NCBI RefSeq assembly: GCF_023091155.1
Contig: NZ_JAHWXK010000001.1
Span: 248,001-312,000, forward strand
DNA: 64,000 nucleotides
Origin: Microbacterium sufflavum
GTDB lineage: Bacteria; Actinomycetota; Actinomycetes; Actinomycetales; Microbacteriaceae
Direction: 5' to 3'
The translations under genes and the position numbers were made by a program. The stretch's first letter is position 1. Each line of letters begins with the position of its first letter. A model generated the notes under the pieces. That model saw nothing but the letters and a program-made list of their open reading frames with translations. It was not told where the DNA came from and ran no database searches. Shown here in pieces: positions 9,155 through 18,068 of the stretch.

Positions 9155-10408
9155 GTGCATCACACCCACCTGGTCGTGGAGACCCGACAGATCGACCCGG
9201 TCGAAGACCTCCTCGCCTACGCCGACCCCGCACGCCCCCTCGCCTGGCTCCGCCGTGGAGACGGGATCGTCGCGGTCGGCGAGCCGTTCGCCGAGATCCG
9301 TCCGACCGCCGAACCGGGGCAGACGCGTCTCGAAGCCCTCGCGACGTTCTGGCGGGGGCTGTCCGCCCAGGCCGACGTGACCGACCCCCTGGGGCTGCCG
9401 GGCACCGGGCTCGTGGCGTTCGGCGCCTTCACGTTCGATCCGTCGTCCACCGCCGACAGCGTGCTCACGATTCCCTCCCGCGTGCTCGGCCGCCACGGCG
9501 ACCGGTTCTGGGAGACGCGGATCCGCCTGGCCGAGGACACCGCGCGACCCACAGCGCTCGAGACCCGCCCGTACGGTCCGCACTGGGCCGGTACGGTCGG
9601 CCCCGGCGCACAGAGCCCGCAGGGCTACCAGGACGCGGTCCGCGCCGCGCTCGAGCGCATCGCCGACGGGGAGCTCAGCAAGGTCGTGCTCGCGCGCGAC
9701 CTGCGCGGCACCGTCCCCGCCGGGTCCGATCTGCGGCGCCTCGTGCGAGCCCTCGCGACCGGCTACCCCGACACCTGGGCGTTCGCGGTGGACGGGCTCA
9801 TCGGCGCGAGCCCGGAGACCCTCGTGACCGTGCAGGACCGCACCGTCACCGCGCGCGTGCTCGCCGGCACCATCGGCCGCGGTGCCGACGCCGACGCCGA
9901 CACGGCCGCGTCGACGCACCTGGCCTCCAGCATCAAAGACCTCGACGAGCACCAGTACGCGGTGCAGAGCGTGCTCACGGAGCTCCGCCCGCACACCAGG
10001 GCGCTGGCCGCGAGCGAGCAGCCGTTCCTCCTGAAGCTGCCGAACCTGTTCCACCTCGCGACCGATGTGGAGGGCGAGCTCGAGGAGGGGAGATCGGCCC
10101 TCGACCTCGTGCGCGCGCTGCATCCGACCGCGGCGGTCGCCGGCACGCCCACGGCCGCGGCGGTCTCCGCCATCCGCGACCTGGAACCCTTCGACCGCGG
10201 GCGCTACGCCGGACCGGTCGGCTGGGTCGACGCGGACGGCAACGGCGAGTGGGCCATCGCGCTCCGGTGCGCGCAGTTCACGGCGACCGGAGGCGCGATC
10301 GCGGTGACCGCCTACGCCGGCGCCGGGATCGTGGCGGGATCCGATCCCGAGAGCGAACTGCTGGAGACCCGCGTGAAGTTCCGCCCCCTGGTCGACGCCC
10401 TGGCCTGA
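9155..10408 (+). CDS. menF: Isochorismate synthase
   Basis: The 417-residue protein is a chorismate-binding enzyme that converts chorismate to isochorismate, the first committed step toward menaquinone or a salicylate-type siderophore. Visible family features are the ELSKVVLARDL segment near residue 170, ALHPTAAVAGTPTAAA near residue 325, and the C-terminal ALRCAQF and AGAGIVAGSDPESEL, which form the Mg2+/chorismate site. With menD 0.9 kb away and ubiE adjacent, the menaquinone role is preferred over siderophore synthesis. The GTG start at 9155 has TAGGCT six bases upstream. Confidence 0.93.
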   Translation: MHHTHLVVETRQIDPVEDLLAYADPARPLAWLRRGDGIVAVGEPFAEIRPTAEPGQTRLEALATFWRGLSAQADVTDPLGLPGTGLVAFGAFTFDPSSTADSVLTIPSRVLGRHGDRFWETRIRLAEDTARPTALETRPYGPHWAGTVGPGAQSPQGYQDAVRAALERIADGELSKVVLARDLRGTVPAGSDLRRLVRALATGYPDTWAFAVDGLIGASPETLVTVQDRTVTARVLAGTIGRGADADADTAASTHLASSIKDLDEHQYAVQSVLTELRPHTRALAASEQPFLLKLPNLFHLATDVEGELEEGRSALDLVRALHPTAAVAGTPTAAAVSAIRDLEPFDRGRYAGPVGWVDADGNGEWAIALRCAQFTATGGAIAVTAYAGAGIVAGSDPESELLETRVKFRPLVDALA

Positions 10409-10423
10409 CGACCACAGCCCCGG

Positions 10424-11266
10424 TCAGCTCGCGGCCAGCCGCCTCTTCTCCGCCTCCACGTCGAAGTCGGCGACGGGCCACTGCGGGTCGATGTCCTGCA
10501 GCGCCGCGAGCAGCAGCTCCTGCACCGCGAGCCGCGCGTACCACTTGGCGTTCGCCGACACCACGTACCACGGCGCCGCGTCGGTCGAGGTGCGGTCGAA
10601 CACCGTCTGGTAGGCCTGCATGTACTGCGGCCACAGCATCCGCTCGTCCACGTCGCCCGGGTTGTACTTCCAGTGCTTGTCCGGACGCTCCAGCCGCTCC
10701 ATGAGTCGCGCCTTCTGCTCCTCGGGCGAGATGTGCAGCATCACCTTGACGATGCGGACGCCGGAGGCCGCGACCCGCTCCTCGAACGCGGTGATCGCGT
10801 CGTAGCGGCGCTCGATCTCCGCGGCATCGGCGAGCTGCCGCACCCGCCCGATCAGCACGTCCTCGTAGTGCGAACGGTCGAACACCCCGATGAAGCCGGG
10901 CTCCGGGAGGCGCTTCTCGACGCGCCACAGGAAGTCGTGCCGCCGCTCCTCCTCGGTCGGGGCCTTGAACGCGGCGAGCGCGACGCCCTGCGGATCCACA
11001 CCGCCGACCACGTGCCGGACGATGCCGCCCTTGCCCGCCGAGTCCATCGCCTGCAGCACCAGAAGCACCGCGTCCTGCGCCGTGCCGACCCGACTCTGCG
11101 CGAACAGACGCTCCTGCAGGTCGTTCAACCGCTCCAGCCCGGCGGCGAGGTCCTCCCTCCCGCGCGACTTGCCGTGGTCGTACCCCGGCGTGGCGTCCGG
11201 ATCGACATCGGCGAGGCGGAAGCCGGGCCCCACCCGCAGGTTCTGAGTCCAGGTGTGCGCGTTCAT
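10424..11266 (-). CDS. ppk2: Polyphosphate kinase 2 family protein
   Basis: The 280-residue protein belongs to the PPK2 family, which uses inorganic polyphosphate to phosphorylate nucleoside mono- or diphosphates. The Walker A segment LQAMDSAGKGG is near residue 70, and the Walker B/lid region GVFDRSHYEDVLIGRV is near residue 130, with an Arg-rich lid in PEEQKARLMERLERPDKHWKYNPGD. A single PPK2 domain of this length suits class I or III, but the class cannot be fixed by eye. The ATG at 11266 is chosen; the open frame continues upstream into menD antisense. Confidence 0.92.
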   Translation of the reverse strand: MNAHTWTQNLRVGPGFRLADVDPDATPGYDHGKSRGREDLAAGLERLNDLQERLFAQSRVGTAQDAVLLVLQAMDSAGKGGIVRHVVGGVDPQGVALAAFKAPTEEERRHDFLWRVEKRLPEPGFIGVFDRSHYEDVLIGRVRQLADAAEIERRYDAITAFEERVAASGVRIVKVMLHISPEEQKARLMERLERPDKHWKYNPGDVDERMLWPQYMQAYQTVFDRTSTDAAPWYVVSANAKWYARLAVQELLLAALQDIDPQWPVADFDVEAEKRRLAAS

Positions 11267-11282
11267 ACGCACATCCTGCCAG

Positions 11283-12947
11283 TCACCGCGCCAGCGGCAC
11301 CTCGATGATCTGACGTCCGCCGTGCGGGGACGTGAGGGCCTGATCCAGCGCCGTCCGGGTCGTGACGCGCTGATACTCCCACCCGTACGCCAGCGCGAGA
11401 TGCTCCAGGCGCACGCCATGCGGGGTGTAGAAGACCCGGTCGAGATGCGCGGACGGCGCCGACGACGCCACCTCGAGCCCGTCGAAGATCGTGCCGCCGC
11501 CGTCGTTGCCGACGATCACCTGCAGCCGCGGCTCCTGCTCTCCGGGCGGCAGCAGCAGCGCCCCGACGTCGTGCAGGAACGCGAGATCACCCAGCAGCAC
11601 CCGCGTGATCCCGGGGGCGCCGGCGGCCTGACTCGCGACCGCGATACCGGTGGCGGTGGCGATCGTGCCGTCGATGCCCGCGAGCCCGCGGTTGGCGTGC
11701 ACCGGGACCTTCTTGCCCGCCAGGACCTCGTCGGCCACGCGCACGAGCCGGGACGACCCGAACACGAGGCGGTCGTGCGGCCACGTGGCCCGCCACACCG
11801 CGTCGACCAGCCGCTCGCGGTCGAGCGGGCGGCGGACGGCGTCGAGCTCCGCGCGGACGGCGTCGCGCCGGGCGGCGAGGTCGGTGGACGCGAGGGCATC
11901 GGCGTCGGGCGCCTGCTCGCTCAGGTCGACGGCCTCGGCAGCCGACGCCCGCATCCACTGCCCGAGCCACTCGCGGTCGGGCTCCCCCGGGGCCACCGTG
12001 ACCGCCGCGACCGCGCGCGTGCGGTGGTTGAGGTCGAGCTCCTCCCCGCCGCGGCGCACCGCCACGACCTCCACGTCGTGGCGCGACAGCAGCCGCGCGG
12101 CCTCACGGCTCAGCGTGGGATGGCCGAACACGACGACACGCTCGATGCGGCCGCCGAGGTCGTCGCGGGAGAGCAGCCGACGGTAGCCGTGCACGAGGCG
12201 ACGCCCGAACCGCGCGCCGCTCACGACCTCGGCGATCAGCGGCCAGTCCGCCGTGTGGGCGAGCTCCTCCGCGGCGGCACCCGCGTCGGCGCCCGCGAGC
12301 ACGACCGTGCGCGGACCGCGCGGCAGCACGACCGGCTCGGACACGGCGGCGACCGGTGCCGCGCCGTCGCGCACGTCGACCGGGGGCATCGCCCCGGACA
12401 GCGGCTCGCGCGACGGCAGGTTCAGGTGCACGGGGCCGGCGACGCCCGGGACGGCTGCGGTGTCGGCGACGCCCACGGCCGCGGCGACGGCCTCGGCCGC
12501 CAGACCCCGCCAGTCGCCGTCGCCCGGCACCGGGGCGTCGACCGTGGCGCGCACCCACGGGTCGAACAGCCCCGGCTGGACGGTGGCCTGGTTGGCGCCG
12601 ACACCGCGCAGCTCCGGCGGACGGTCGGCCGTGAGCAGCAGCAACGGCACCCCCGCGTGAAACGCCTCCATCGTGGCGGGCAGGAGGTTCGCGACCGCCG
12701 TCCCGCTCGTGCACACGACCGCGGCGGGCACGCCCGTCTCGCGTGCGATGCCCAGGGCGGTGAAACCGGCGACGCGTTCATCGATGCGCACGTGCAGCCG
12801 CAGCACCCCGTCGTCGGACAGTCGCGCGGCAGCGAGTGCGAGGGCCTGCGAGCGCGACCCCGGCGACAGCACCACGTCGCGCACGCCGTTCGCCACGAGC
12901 TCGGCGAACAGGGACGCCGCGGCGTCCGTCGCGGGCGACGACGTCAC
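11283..12947 (-). CDS. menD: SEPHCHC synthase (menaquinone synthesis)
   Basis: The 554-residue thiamine-diphosphate enzyme condenses isochorismate with 2-oxoglutarate to make 2-succinyl-5-enolpyruvyl-6-hydroxy-3-cyclohexene-1-carboxylate. It shows the N-terminal DVVLSPGSRSQALALAA, the CTSGTAVANLLPATMEA stretch, and the C-terminal ThDP/Mg2+ region GDLAFLHDVGALL...VGNDGGGTIF. It follows MenF in the pathway. The later steps menB, menC and menE are not in the window. Its first four bases overlap the end of a small membrane-protein gene, so translation is probably coupled. Confidence 0.95.
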   Translation of the reverse strand: MTSSPATDAAASLFAELVANGVRDVVLSPGSRSQALALAAARLSDDGVLRLHVRIDERVAGFTALGIARETGVPAAVVCTSGTAVANLLPATMEAFHAGVPLLLLTADRPPELRGVGANQATVQPGLFDPWVRATVDAPVPGDGDWRGLAAEAVAAAVGVADTAAVPGVAGPVHLNLPSREPLSGAMPPVDVRDGAAPVAAVSEPVVLPRGPRTVVLAGADAGAAAEELAHTADWPLIAEVVSGARFGRRLVHGYRRLLSRDDLGGRIERVVVFGHPTLSREAARLLSRHDVEVVAVRRGGEELDLNHRTRAVAAVTVAPGEPDREWLGQWMRASAAEAVDLSEQAPDADALASTDLAARRDAVRAELDAVRRPLDRERLVDAVWRATWPHDRLVFGSSRLVRVADEVLAGKKVPVHANRGLAGIDGTIATATGIAVASQAAGAPGITRVLLGDLAFLHDVGALLLPPGEQEPRLQVIVGNDGGGTIFDGLEVASSAPSAHLDRVFYTPHGVRLEHLALAYGWEYQRVTTRTALDQALTSPHGGRQIIEVPLAR

Positions 12948-13294
12948 GGGCGCGGATCCGCGGTGGGCGGCTCGTCGGTCTCCTCGTCCAGGCGGGCGAG
13001 CTCCTCCTCCAGACGGCGGATCCGGGCGTCCTGCTCCGCCTTGCTGATGCTGCGCAGGAACGCCGGATCGTCATCCGGGGCGAGCGTGCGCTGCACGCCC
13101 TGGTCGTTCGCGCGACGACGGCCGATCACGAACCAGAGGATGCCGCCGATGACCGGGATCAGGACGACGATGGCGATCCAGGCGGCCTTGGGCACACCCC
13201 GGTGCCGCGTCGGCGGCTGCACGGCGCAGTCGACGATGCTGAACACCCAGAACACGGCGGCGAGGAAGCCGCCGATGATGAGTAGTCTCGCCAC
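12944..13294 (-). CDS. Small membrane protein with PLDc_N-like domain
   Basis: The 116-residue protein has two membrane segments: residues about 4-22 (LLIIGGFLAAVFWVFSIVD) and about 38-58 (AWIAIVVLIPVIGGILWFVIG). This spacing and the final FVIGRRR match the PLDc_N (phospholipase D nuclease N-terminal, short form) family common in actinobacteria. A charged, coiled-coil-prone tail with EEELARLDEETDEP lies in the cytoplasm. No enzyme domain is attached and the function is unknown. TACACT lies six bases before the GTG start. Confidence 0.8.
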   Translation of the reverse strand: MARLLIIGGFLAAVFWVFSIVDCAVQPPTRHRGVPKAAWIAIVVLIPVIGGILWFVIGRRRANDQGVQRTLAPDDDPAFLRSISKAEQDARIRRLEEELARLDEETDEPPTADPRP

Positions 13295-13368
13295 CCTTCC
13301 AGTGTAGGCGTGTCCGCGCGGGCGGGGCCCCGGTGAGGCAAAGGCCCCGTTGCTAGACTGCGCGGGTC

Positions 13369-13809
13369 ATGCCGCCTCTCGCGACCACCCGGAGCCCGCG
13401 AGCGCGCGCCGAGCGGATCCTGCTCGCCAGGGTCGTCACCGCCGTCGGCCTCGCGCTCCTCCTCGTCGTCGGCGCCTGGTCCACCGCGCACGGCCCCGGC
13501 GACAGCCACGCGACCCTGTGCCTCGCCGCCGGGACCTCCGCCGCGGGGGCGGAGGCCGCGGACGGCGCCCCCGTCGCCGCCGCCGTCGCCGTCGCAGCCC
13601 CGGAGGACTCGACCGGAATGGCCGCGGTCGCCTGCACCGCGGCGGCGCTGTGCTGCCTCACCCTGGTGCTGCTCCTCTGCCGCCGCATGCTCCGCGGACC
13701 CGGCACGCCGCTCGGCCGGACACCCCGCACGACCCCGCCGCTGCGCGCGACGCCCCGCCCGCGCCGGCTCGCCCCCTCCCTCGCACAACTGTCCCTCTCC
13801 CGGACCTGA
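13369..13809 (+). CDS. Hypothetical membrane protein
   Basis: I do not recognise this 146-residue protein. It has a hydrophobic segment at about residues 20-38 (RVVTAVGLALLLVVGAWST) and a second at about 84-100 (AACTAAALCCLTLVLLLC-like), with a short outer loop containing His and Cys residues, and a basic Pro/Arg-rich tail. A TAGACT hexamer lies nine bases before the ATG. It precedes the DsbA-like gene by 67 bp on the same strand, so a role at the cell envelope is possible but only inferred from position. Confidence 0.6.
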   Translation: MPPLATTRSPRARAERILLARVVTAVGLALLLVVGAWSTAHGPGDSHATLCLAAGTSAAGAEAADGAPVAAAVAVAAPEDSTGMAAVACTAAALCCLTLVLLLCRRMLRGPGTPLGRTPRTTPPLRATPRPRRLAPSLAQLSLSRT

Positions 13810-13876
13810 GCCGTACGACGACTCCGCGCCGCGCCCGCGGCACCCCCATCCGTCGTACCCCTGTCTGGAGAACCCC

Positions 13877-14530
13877 GTGAGAACCCCTGTCAAGGCGACC
13901 CTGATCGCCATCGCCGTCGCCGTCGTCCTGCTGATCGTCGCCATCGTCTGGGCCATCACCCAGCGCGCCGACGAGCCCGACCCCGACGCGGGCCAGCGCC
14001 AGCCGACCGTCCGCACCGATTCGCACGTGCTCGACGAGGGCGGTCCCGACGCCGTCACGGTCGTCGAGTTCCTCGACTTCGAATGCGAGGCGTGCGGCGC
14101 CTTCTACCCGATCGTCGAGGAGCTCCGCGACACGTACGACGGCGACATCCGCTACGTCGCGCGCTACTTCCCGCTCCCCGGCCACGTCAACTCGACACAG
14201 GCCGCCCTCGCCGCCGAGGCCGCCGCGCAGCAGGGCCGCTTCGAGGACATGTACCACCACCTGTTCGCGACGCAGGCGAACTGGGGCGAGCAGCCCGAGG
14301 AGACCCCGGAGGTGTTCCGCGCGTTCGCCCAGGAGCTGGGCCTCGATCTCGCGGCGTACGACGAGGCCGTCGCCGACCCCGCCACGCTCGCGCGGGTGGA
14401 GCAGGACAAGCGTGACGGCGAGCGACTCGGCGTCACGAGCACCCCCACGTTCTTCGTCGACGGCGAGATGCTCGAGCTGACGGCCTGGGGCGATCTGGAG
14501 GACGCGATCGCGAACGCCGTCGCGGACTGA
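13877..14530 (+). CDS. DsbA-family thioredoxin-fold protein, membrane anchored
   Basis: The 217-residue protein has a signal anchor at about residues 8-27 and an extracytoplasmic DsbA/thioredoxin_4 domain. The active site CEAC (residues 70 and 73) sits in VVEFLDFECEACGAFYP, and the cis-proline loop STPTFFVDG lies near residue 193. It probably forms or isomerises disulfides in exported proteins. The GTG at 13877 has a CTGGAG ribosome binding site. It may be co-transcribed with the preceding membrane protein. Confidence 0.9.
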   Translation: MRTPVKATLIAIAVAVVLLIVAIVWAITQRADEPDPDAGQRQPTVRTDSHVLDEGGPDAVTVVEFLDFECEACGAFYPIVEELRDTYDGDIRYVARYFPLPGHVNSTQAALAAEAAAQQGRFEDMYHHLFATQANWGEQPEETPEVFRAFAQELGLDLAAYDEAVADPATLARVEQDKRDGERLGVTSTPTFFVDGEMLELTAWGDLEDAIANAVAD

Positions 14531-14597
14531 CCCGGCGGCAGCGGAATACCCCGGCCGGGTCCCGCCGGCCGGGGGGACCCGTCGCTACGCTGAGCGC

Positions 14598-16676
14598 ATG
14601 TCCGAGGATGCCTCCGCTCCCGCGCGCCCCCTGATCACCGTCGCCCGGCGCATCCCGGCGACCCTCACGATGGTGGGCCTGATCCTGGTCGTCGGCGTCG
14701 TCTCACAGGGACTGTGGCGGCCGTTCGAGGATTCGGAGCTGTTCCCCTCGGTCGCGTACGGCCTGCCCAACCTGTCGGACGGCAAATGGTGGACGCCGGT
14801 CACCGGCACGTTCTTCGTCAACCAGCCGTGGGTGTACCTGTTCACGATCGCCGGCTTCTGGGGCATGGGGTACCTGGAGTTCCGTCGCGGAAGCCGCGTC
14901 GCGATCGCCTACTACGTGGTGGGACAGCTCTTCGCGATCTTCGCCACCGCGCTGCTGCTCCTGCTGCTGTCGCAGTTCGAATGGGCGTGGGCGGCGGAGC
15001 AGGCGCGCGCGCTCGACGTGGGCGCGTCCGGGGGCACGATGGCCTGCATCGCTGCAGCCGTCGGCCTGTTCCGTCCCCCGTGGCGGGTACGCGGCTGGCT
15101 CATCCTCCTCGGGTTCGTCTTCATCGCGATGATGTTCTGGGGCAAGGTCGCCGACCTCGAGCATCTGCTGGCGGTGCTGCTGATCCTCGCGGTGGACCGC
15201 AGCCTGCGCGTGCGGCACACGACGGTCCGCGAGCAGCGCCTCATCGCGGTCATGGCCGTGCTGCTCCTGCTGGCGACCGAGGTCATCACCGTCCTGGTCC
15301 CGACCGACGGCCCCTTCGGCCCCACCGCACCCGTCTCCGGCGGATTCCTGGACACCGCGCTCGACGCGGCCGTCATCCTGCTCATCGCGAACGGGCTGCG
15401 TCGCGGTCGGCGATGGGCGTGGGTGCTCGCGATCATCCTCGCCAGCCTCAACGTGCTCTCCGGCGCGCTCATCCTGGCGCTGATCATCCTGACCAGCGAG
15501 GCACAGCTCGAACTACAGATCGACGGCGAGACCGAGCTCGCCCTCGCCAGCGGCGTGCTCTGGCTGCTGATCCTCGTCTACCTGATCGTGGTGCGGCGGG
15601 CGTTCCGAGCCCGACGGCGGTCGAAGCTCGGCGCGCAGCCGGCACCCACGCTCGCCGATCTGGAGAAGGAGCTGAAGACCCACGGCGGCGGCACCCTGTC
15701 GTGGATGACCACCTGGGAGGGCAACGCGTTCGCGCGCGTGGACGGCGGCATCGTCGCGTATCAGCGGCGCAACAGCGTGGCACTGGCACTGGCGGATCCG
15801 ATCGGGCCGCGCGAACGCCGCACCGATGCGGTGCGGGACTTCATCCGCGCGGCGGAGGGCGCCGGGCTCATCCCCTGCTTCTTCAGCGCCGACGATGCCA
15901 CGCGGGCCGCGGTGCCGGAGACCTGGCGGAGCCTGGTCGTGGCGGACGACACGATCGTCGACCTGCCGGGCCTGGAGTTCACCGGAAAGCGCTGGAACTC
16001 CGTGCGCACCTCCCTCAACAAGGCAGGACGCGAGGACATGACGTTCCGGATGACGCATCTGAAGGAGGAACCCTGGGGGGTGCAGCAGCAGCTGCGGGCG
16101 ATCTCCGAGGCCTGGGTCGGCGACAAGGACCTCCCCGAGATGCGCTTCACACTCGGCACCCTCGAGGAGGCGGAGGATCCGGAGGTACGGCTCGCCCTCG
16201 CCATCGCCCCCAACGGCGACGTCGACGGCTTCCTCTCCTGGCTGCCCATCTACGGCGAGGGCGGCGTCGTGCGGGGGTGGACGCTCGACCTGATGCGCCG
16301 CAGGGAGGGCGGATTCGGCCCCGTCATGGAGTACCTCATCGGGTCGTCCGCGAAGCAGTTCTCCGACGAGGGCGCGCAGATCATGTCGCTCTCCGGGGCT
16401 CCGCTCGCGCACGACTACCCGCCGGACGCGGGCATGATCGCGGCGCTCAGCGACCGGCTCGCGGAGGCTCTCGAACCCGTGTACGGGTTCGGTTCGCTGC
16501 ACCGGTTCAAGCAGAAGTTCCACCCGCGCTACGAGACCATGTACCTGCTGTTCCGCGACGAGAGCGACCTCACCCGGATCGGCGGCGCGCTGACGCGGGC
16601 GTTCCTGCCGGATGCCACGCTGCGGCAGTTCGCCGGTGCCGGGCTGGAACTCGTCCGCGGAGGCGGGAAGGACTGA
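14598..16676 (+). CDS. Multi-pass membrane protein with C-terminal DUF2156 domain (MprF-like)
   Basis: The 692-residue protein has an N-terminal membrane half with about eight hydrophobic segments, including GTFFVNQPWVYLFTIAGFWG and AIAYYVVGQLFAIFATALL, which resemble a rhomboid-like fold. From about residue 345 a soluble DUF2156/MprF C-terminal domain follows, with AFARVDGGIVAYQRRNSVALALADPIG, LEFTGKRWNSVRTSLNKA and WTLDLMRRREGGFGPVMEYLI. DUF2156 domains have a GNAT-like fold and in MprF transfer aminoacyl groups from tRNA to phosphatidylglycerol. The activity of this arrangement is not established. TACGCT lies six bases before the ATG. A strong bidirectional terminator follows. Confidence 0.82.
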   Translation: MSEDASAPARPLITVARRIPATLTMVGLILVVGVVSQGLWRPFEDSELFPSVAYGLPNLSDGKWWTPVTGTFFVNQPWVYLFTIAGFWGMGYLEFRRGSRVAIAYYVVGQLFAIFATALLLLLLSQFEWAWAAEQARALDVGASGGTMACIAAAVGLFRPPWRVRGWLILLGFVFIAMMFWGKVADLEHLLAVLLILAVDRSLRVRHTTVREQRLIAVMAVLLLLATEVITVLVPTDGPFGPTAPVSGGFLDTALDAAVILLIANGLRRGRRWAWVLAIILASLNVLSGALILALIILTSEAQLELQIDGETELALASGVLWLLILVYLIVVRRAFRARRRSKLGAQPAPTLADLEKELKTHGGGTLSWMTTWEGNAFARVDGGIVAYQRRNSVALALADPIGPRERRTDAVRDFIRAAEGAGLIPCFFSADDATRAAVPETWRSLVVADDTIVDLPGLEFTGKRWNSVRTSLNKAGREDMTFRMTHLKEEPWGVQQQLRAISEAWVGDKDLPEMRFTLGTLEEAEDPEVRLALAIAPNGDVDGFLSWLPIYGEGGVVRGWTLDLMRRREGGFGPVMEYLIGSSAKQFSDEGAQIMSLSGAPLAHDYPPDAGMIAALSDRLAEALEPVYGFGSLHRFKQKFHPRYETMYLLFRDESDLTRIGGALTRAFLPDATLRQFAGAGLELVRGGGKD

Positions 16677-16677
16677 G

Positions 16678-16713
16678 CCGCGGGGTGCACCGGATCACCG
16701 GGGCACCCCGCGG
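16678..16713. terminator. Bidirectional terminator hairpin between convergent genes
   Basis: A perfect 11-bp inverted repeat, CCGCGGGGTGC and GCACCCCGCGG, encloses a further 4-bp repeat (CCGG-ATCA-CCGG). It lies between the ends of the DUF2156 gene and the MFS gene, and can serve both. Confidence 0.75.
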
Positions 16714-16718
16714 AGCTG

Positions 16719-17999
16719 TCACTCGGCGGCCACGAGCTCCGCGGGCGCCGGGCCGGAGGGTGCGGGGCGCGGGCGCTTCGCGGTGTTCGCGATGTGGGCG
16801 CGTGCCACGACGATCCCCGCGACGGCCATCAGCGCGACCCCGAGCCAGTAGGGGGCGGCGTGGCTCACGGCGGTGTAGAGGGCCGCGGCGATCAGCGGCG
16901 CGACCGTGCCCATCGCGGCGTTGAGCGACTGGGTGGCGCCACCGAGCCAGCCCTGCTCGTCGTCGCCGACGGCGTTGGACATCGCGCCGTCCATGGCGGC
17001 CTGCGCGGCTCCCTGTCCGGCGGCGAGCAGCAGCGCCCCGACGATGAACAGCCACGGCTGGGCGATCAGCGTCGCGACGACCGCGAGACCGGCCAGGCCG
17101 ATCGCCTGGGCGACGATGCCGCTGAGGATCACGCCGCGCTCCCCCATCCGCGGAAGCAGGATGGCCAGCAGCACGCCCTGGATGAGGATGTCGACGATCC
17201 CCACGCCCGCCGTGAGGAGCCCGATCTGCGTCGGCCCCCACTGGATGGAGTCGAGCGCGAGGATGCTGAAGTTGTTGACGAAGAAGCCGAACGGCAGCGC
17301 GAGCAGGCCGAACGCGATCATCAGGCCGCGCAGCTCCCGGCGTCCGAAGGCCTCGCGGAACACCGCGAACGGCTGCACGGCGCGCAGCGTGATCCGCGGG
17401 ATGCGGTTCTCGGGCTTCAGGCTCTCCGGCAGCAGGGAGATGCTGAGGATCGCGATCACCAGGGCGACGGCGGCGGTGAGGAACACGGGCAGGCGCAGGT
17501 CGATCGCCGCGAGGAGCCCGCCGACGGCCGGGCCGATCATGGTGCCGATGCCGGTCAGCGCTCCGAGCAGGCCGAAGCGCTGTGCACGCTTCTCCGGCGG
17601 GGTGATGTCGGCGAGGTAGGCGAACAGCGCGGGCAGGTCGCCCGCCGTCAGCCCCTGGATGACACGGGCGAGCACGAGCACCCAGAGCGCTCCGCCGATG
17701 CCGAACAGGGCCATGGAGAACGCGGCGCCGAAGGCGGCGGCGATGATGACGGGCCGTCGGCCGAACCGGTCGGAGAGCCGGCCGAGGAAGGGCGCGACGA
17801 GGAAGGCGCACAGGCCGTTGACCGCTTCCAGCACGCCGACCCAGAGGGCCAGGTCGCGCTCGTGCGAGACGTACTGCAGCACGACGAACGGCAGCACGGG
17901 GAGCACCACCGTCATGCCGATGACGGTGAGCATCGTCAGCACGATGAGCATGATCCAGGCGCGGGTGGCACCACGGACCGAGGAGATGGGTGAAGTCAT
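16719..17999 (-). CDS. MFS efflux transporter (TetA/DHA1-like)
   Basis: The 426-residue protein has twelve predicted membrane segments. It carries the major-facilitator loop motif GRLSDRFGRRPVII between segments 2 and 3, and IMLIVLTMLTVIGMTVVLPVLPF in segment 1, as in drug:proton antiporters of the tetracycline-resistance type. A TetR regulator is divergently encoded, the usual arrangement for inducible drug export. The transported compound is unknown. On the minus strand a promoter with TTGACG (18028-18033), 16 bp, and TACACT (18006-18011) ends six bases before the ATG, so the mRNA is probably leaderless. Confidence 0.88.
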   Translation of the reverse strand: MTSPISSVRGATRAWIMLIVLTMLTVIGMTVVLPVLPFVVLQYVSHERDLALWVGVLEAVNGLCAFLVAPFLGRLSDRFGRRPVIIAAAFGAAFSMALFGIGGALWVLVLARVIQGLTAGDLPALFAYLADITPPEKRAQRFGLLGALTGIGTMIGPAVGGLLAAIDLRLPVFLTAAVALVIAILSISLLPESLKPENRIPRITLRAVQPFAVFREAFGRRELRGLMIAFGLLALPFGFFVNNFSILALDSIQWGPTQIGLLTAGVGIVDILIQGVLLAILLPRMGERGVILSGIVAQAIGLAGLAVVATLIAQPWLFIVGALLLAAGQGAAQAAMDGAMSNAVGDDEQGWLGGATQSLNAAMGTVAPLIAAALYTAVSHAAPYWLGVALMAVAGIVVARAHIANTAKRPRPAPSGPAPAELVAAE

Positions 18000-18068
18000 A
18001 TCGAAAGTGTAGCGATACCAGTTTTGGCGTCAAGCCACTTTTATACCGAGCGCGGTAGCCTGGCTCTC
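18000..18068. promoter_or_regulatory. Overlapping divergent promoters of the MFS exporter and tetR
   Basis: The minus-strand promoter TTGACG-N16-TACACT fits the sigma-70 consensus. The plus-strand TAGCCT at 18056-18061 lies seven bases before the tetR ATG. An imperfect palindrome around TTGGCGTCAAGCCA (about 18024-18037) overlaps the minus-strand -35 element and is a candidate TetR operator. Confidence 0.6.

Noticed and set aside
11253..13307. A 684-residue open frame on the plus strand
   Set aside because: It is antisense to menD and its neighbour, both well supported by motifs.
16719..17999. Naming the MFS gene a tetracycline-resistance gene
   Set aside because: The fold and TetR neighbour fit drug export, but nothing in the sequence proves tetracycline as substrate.
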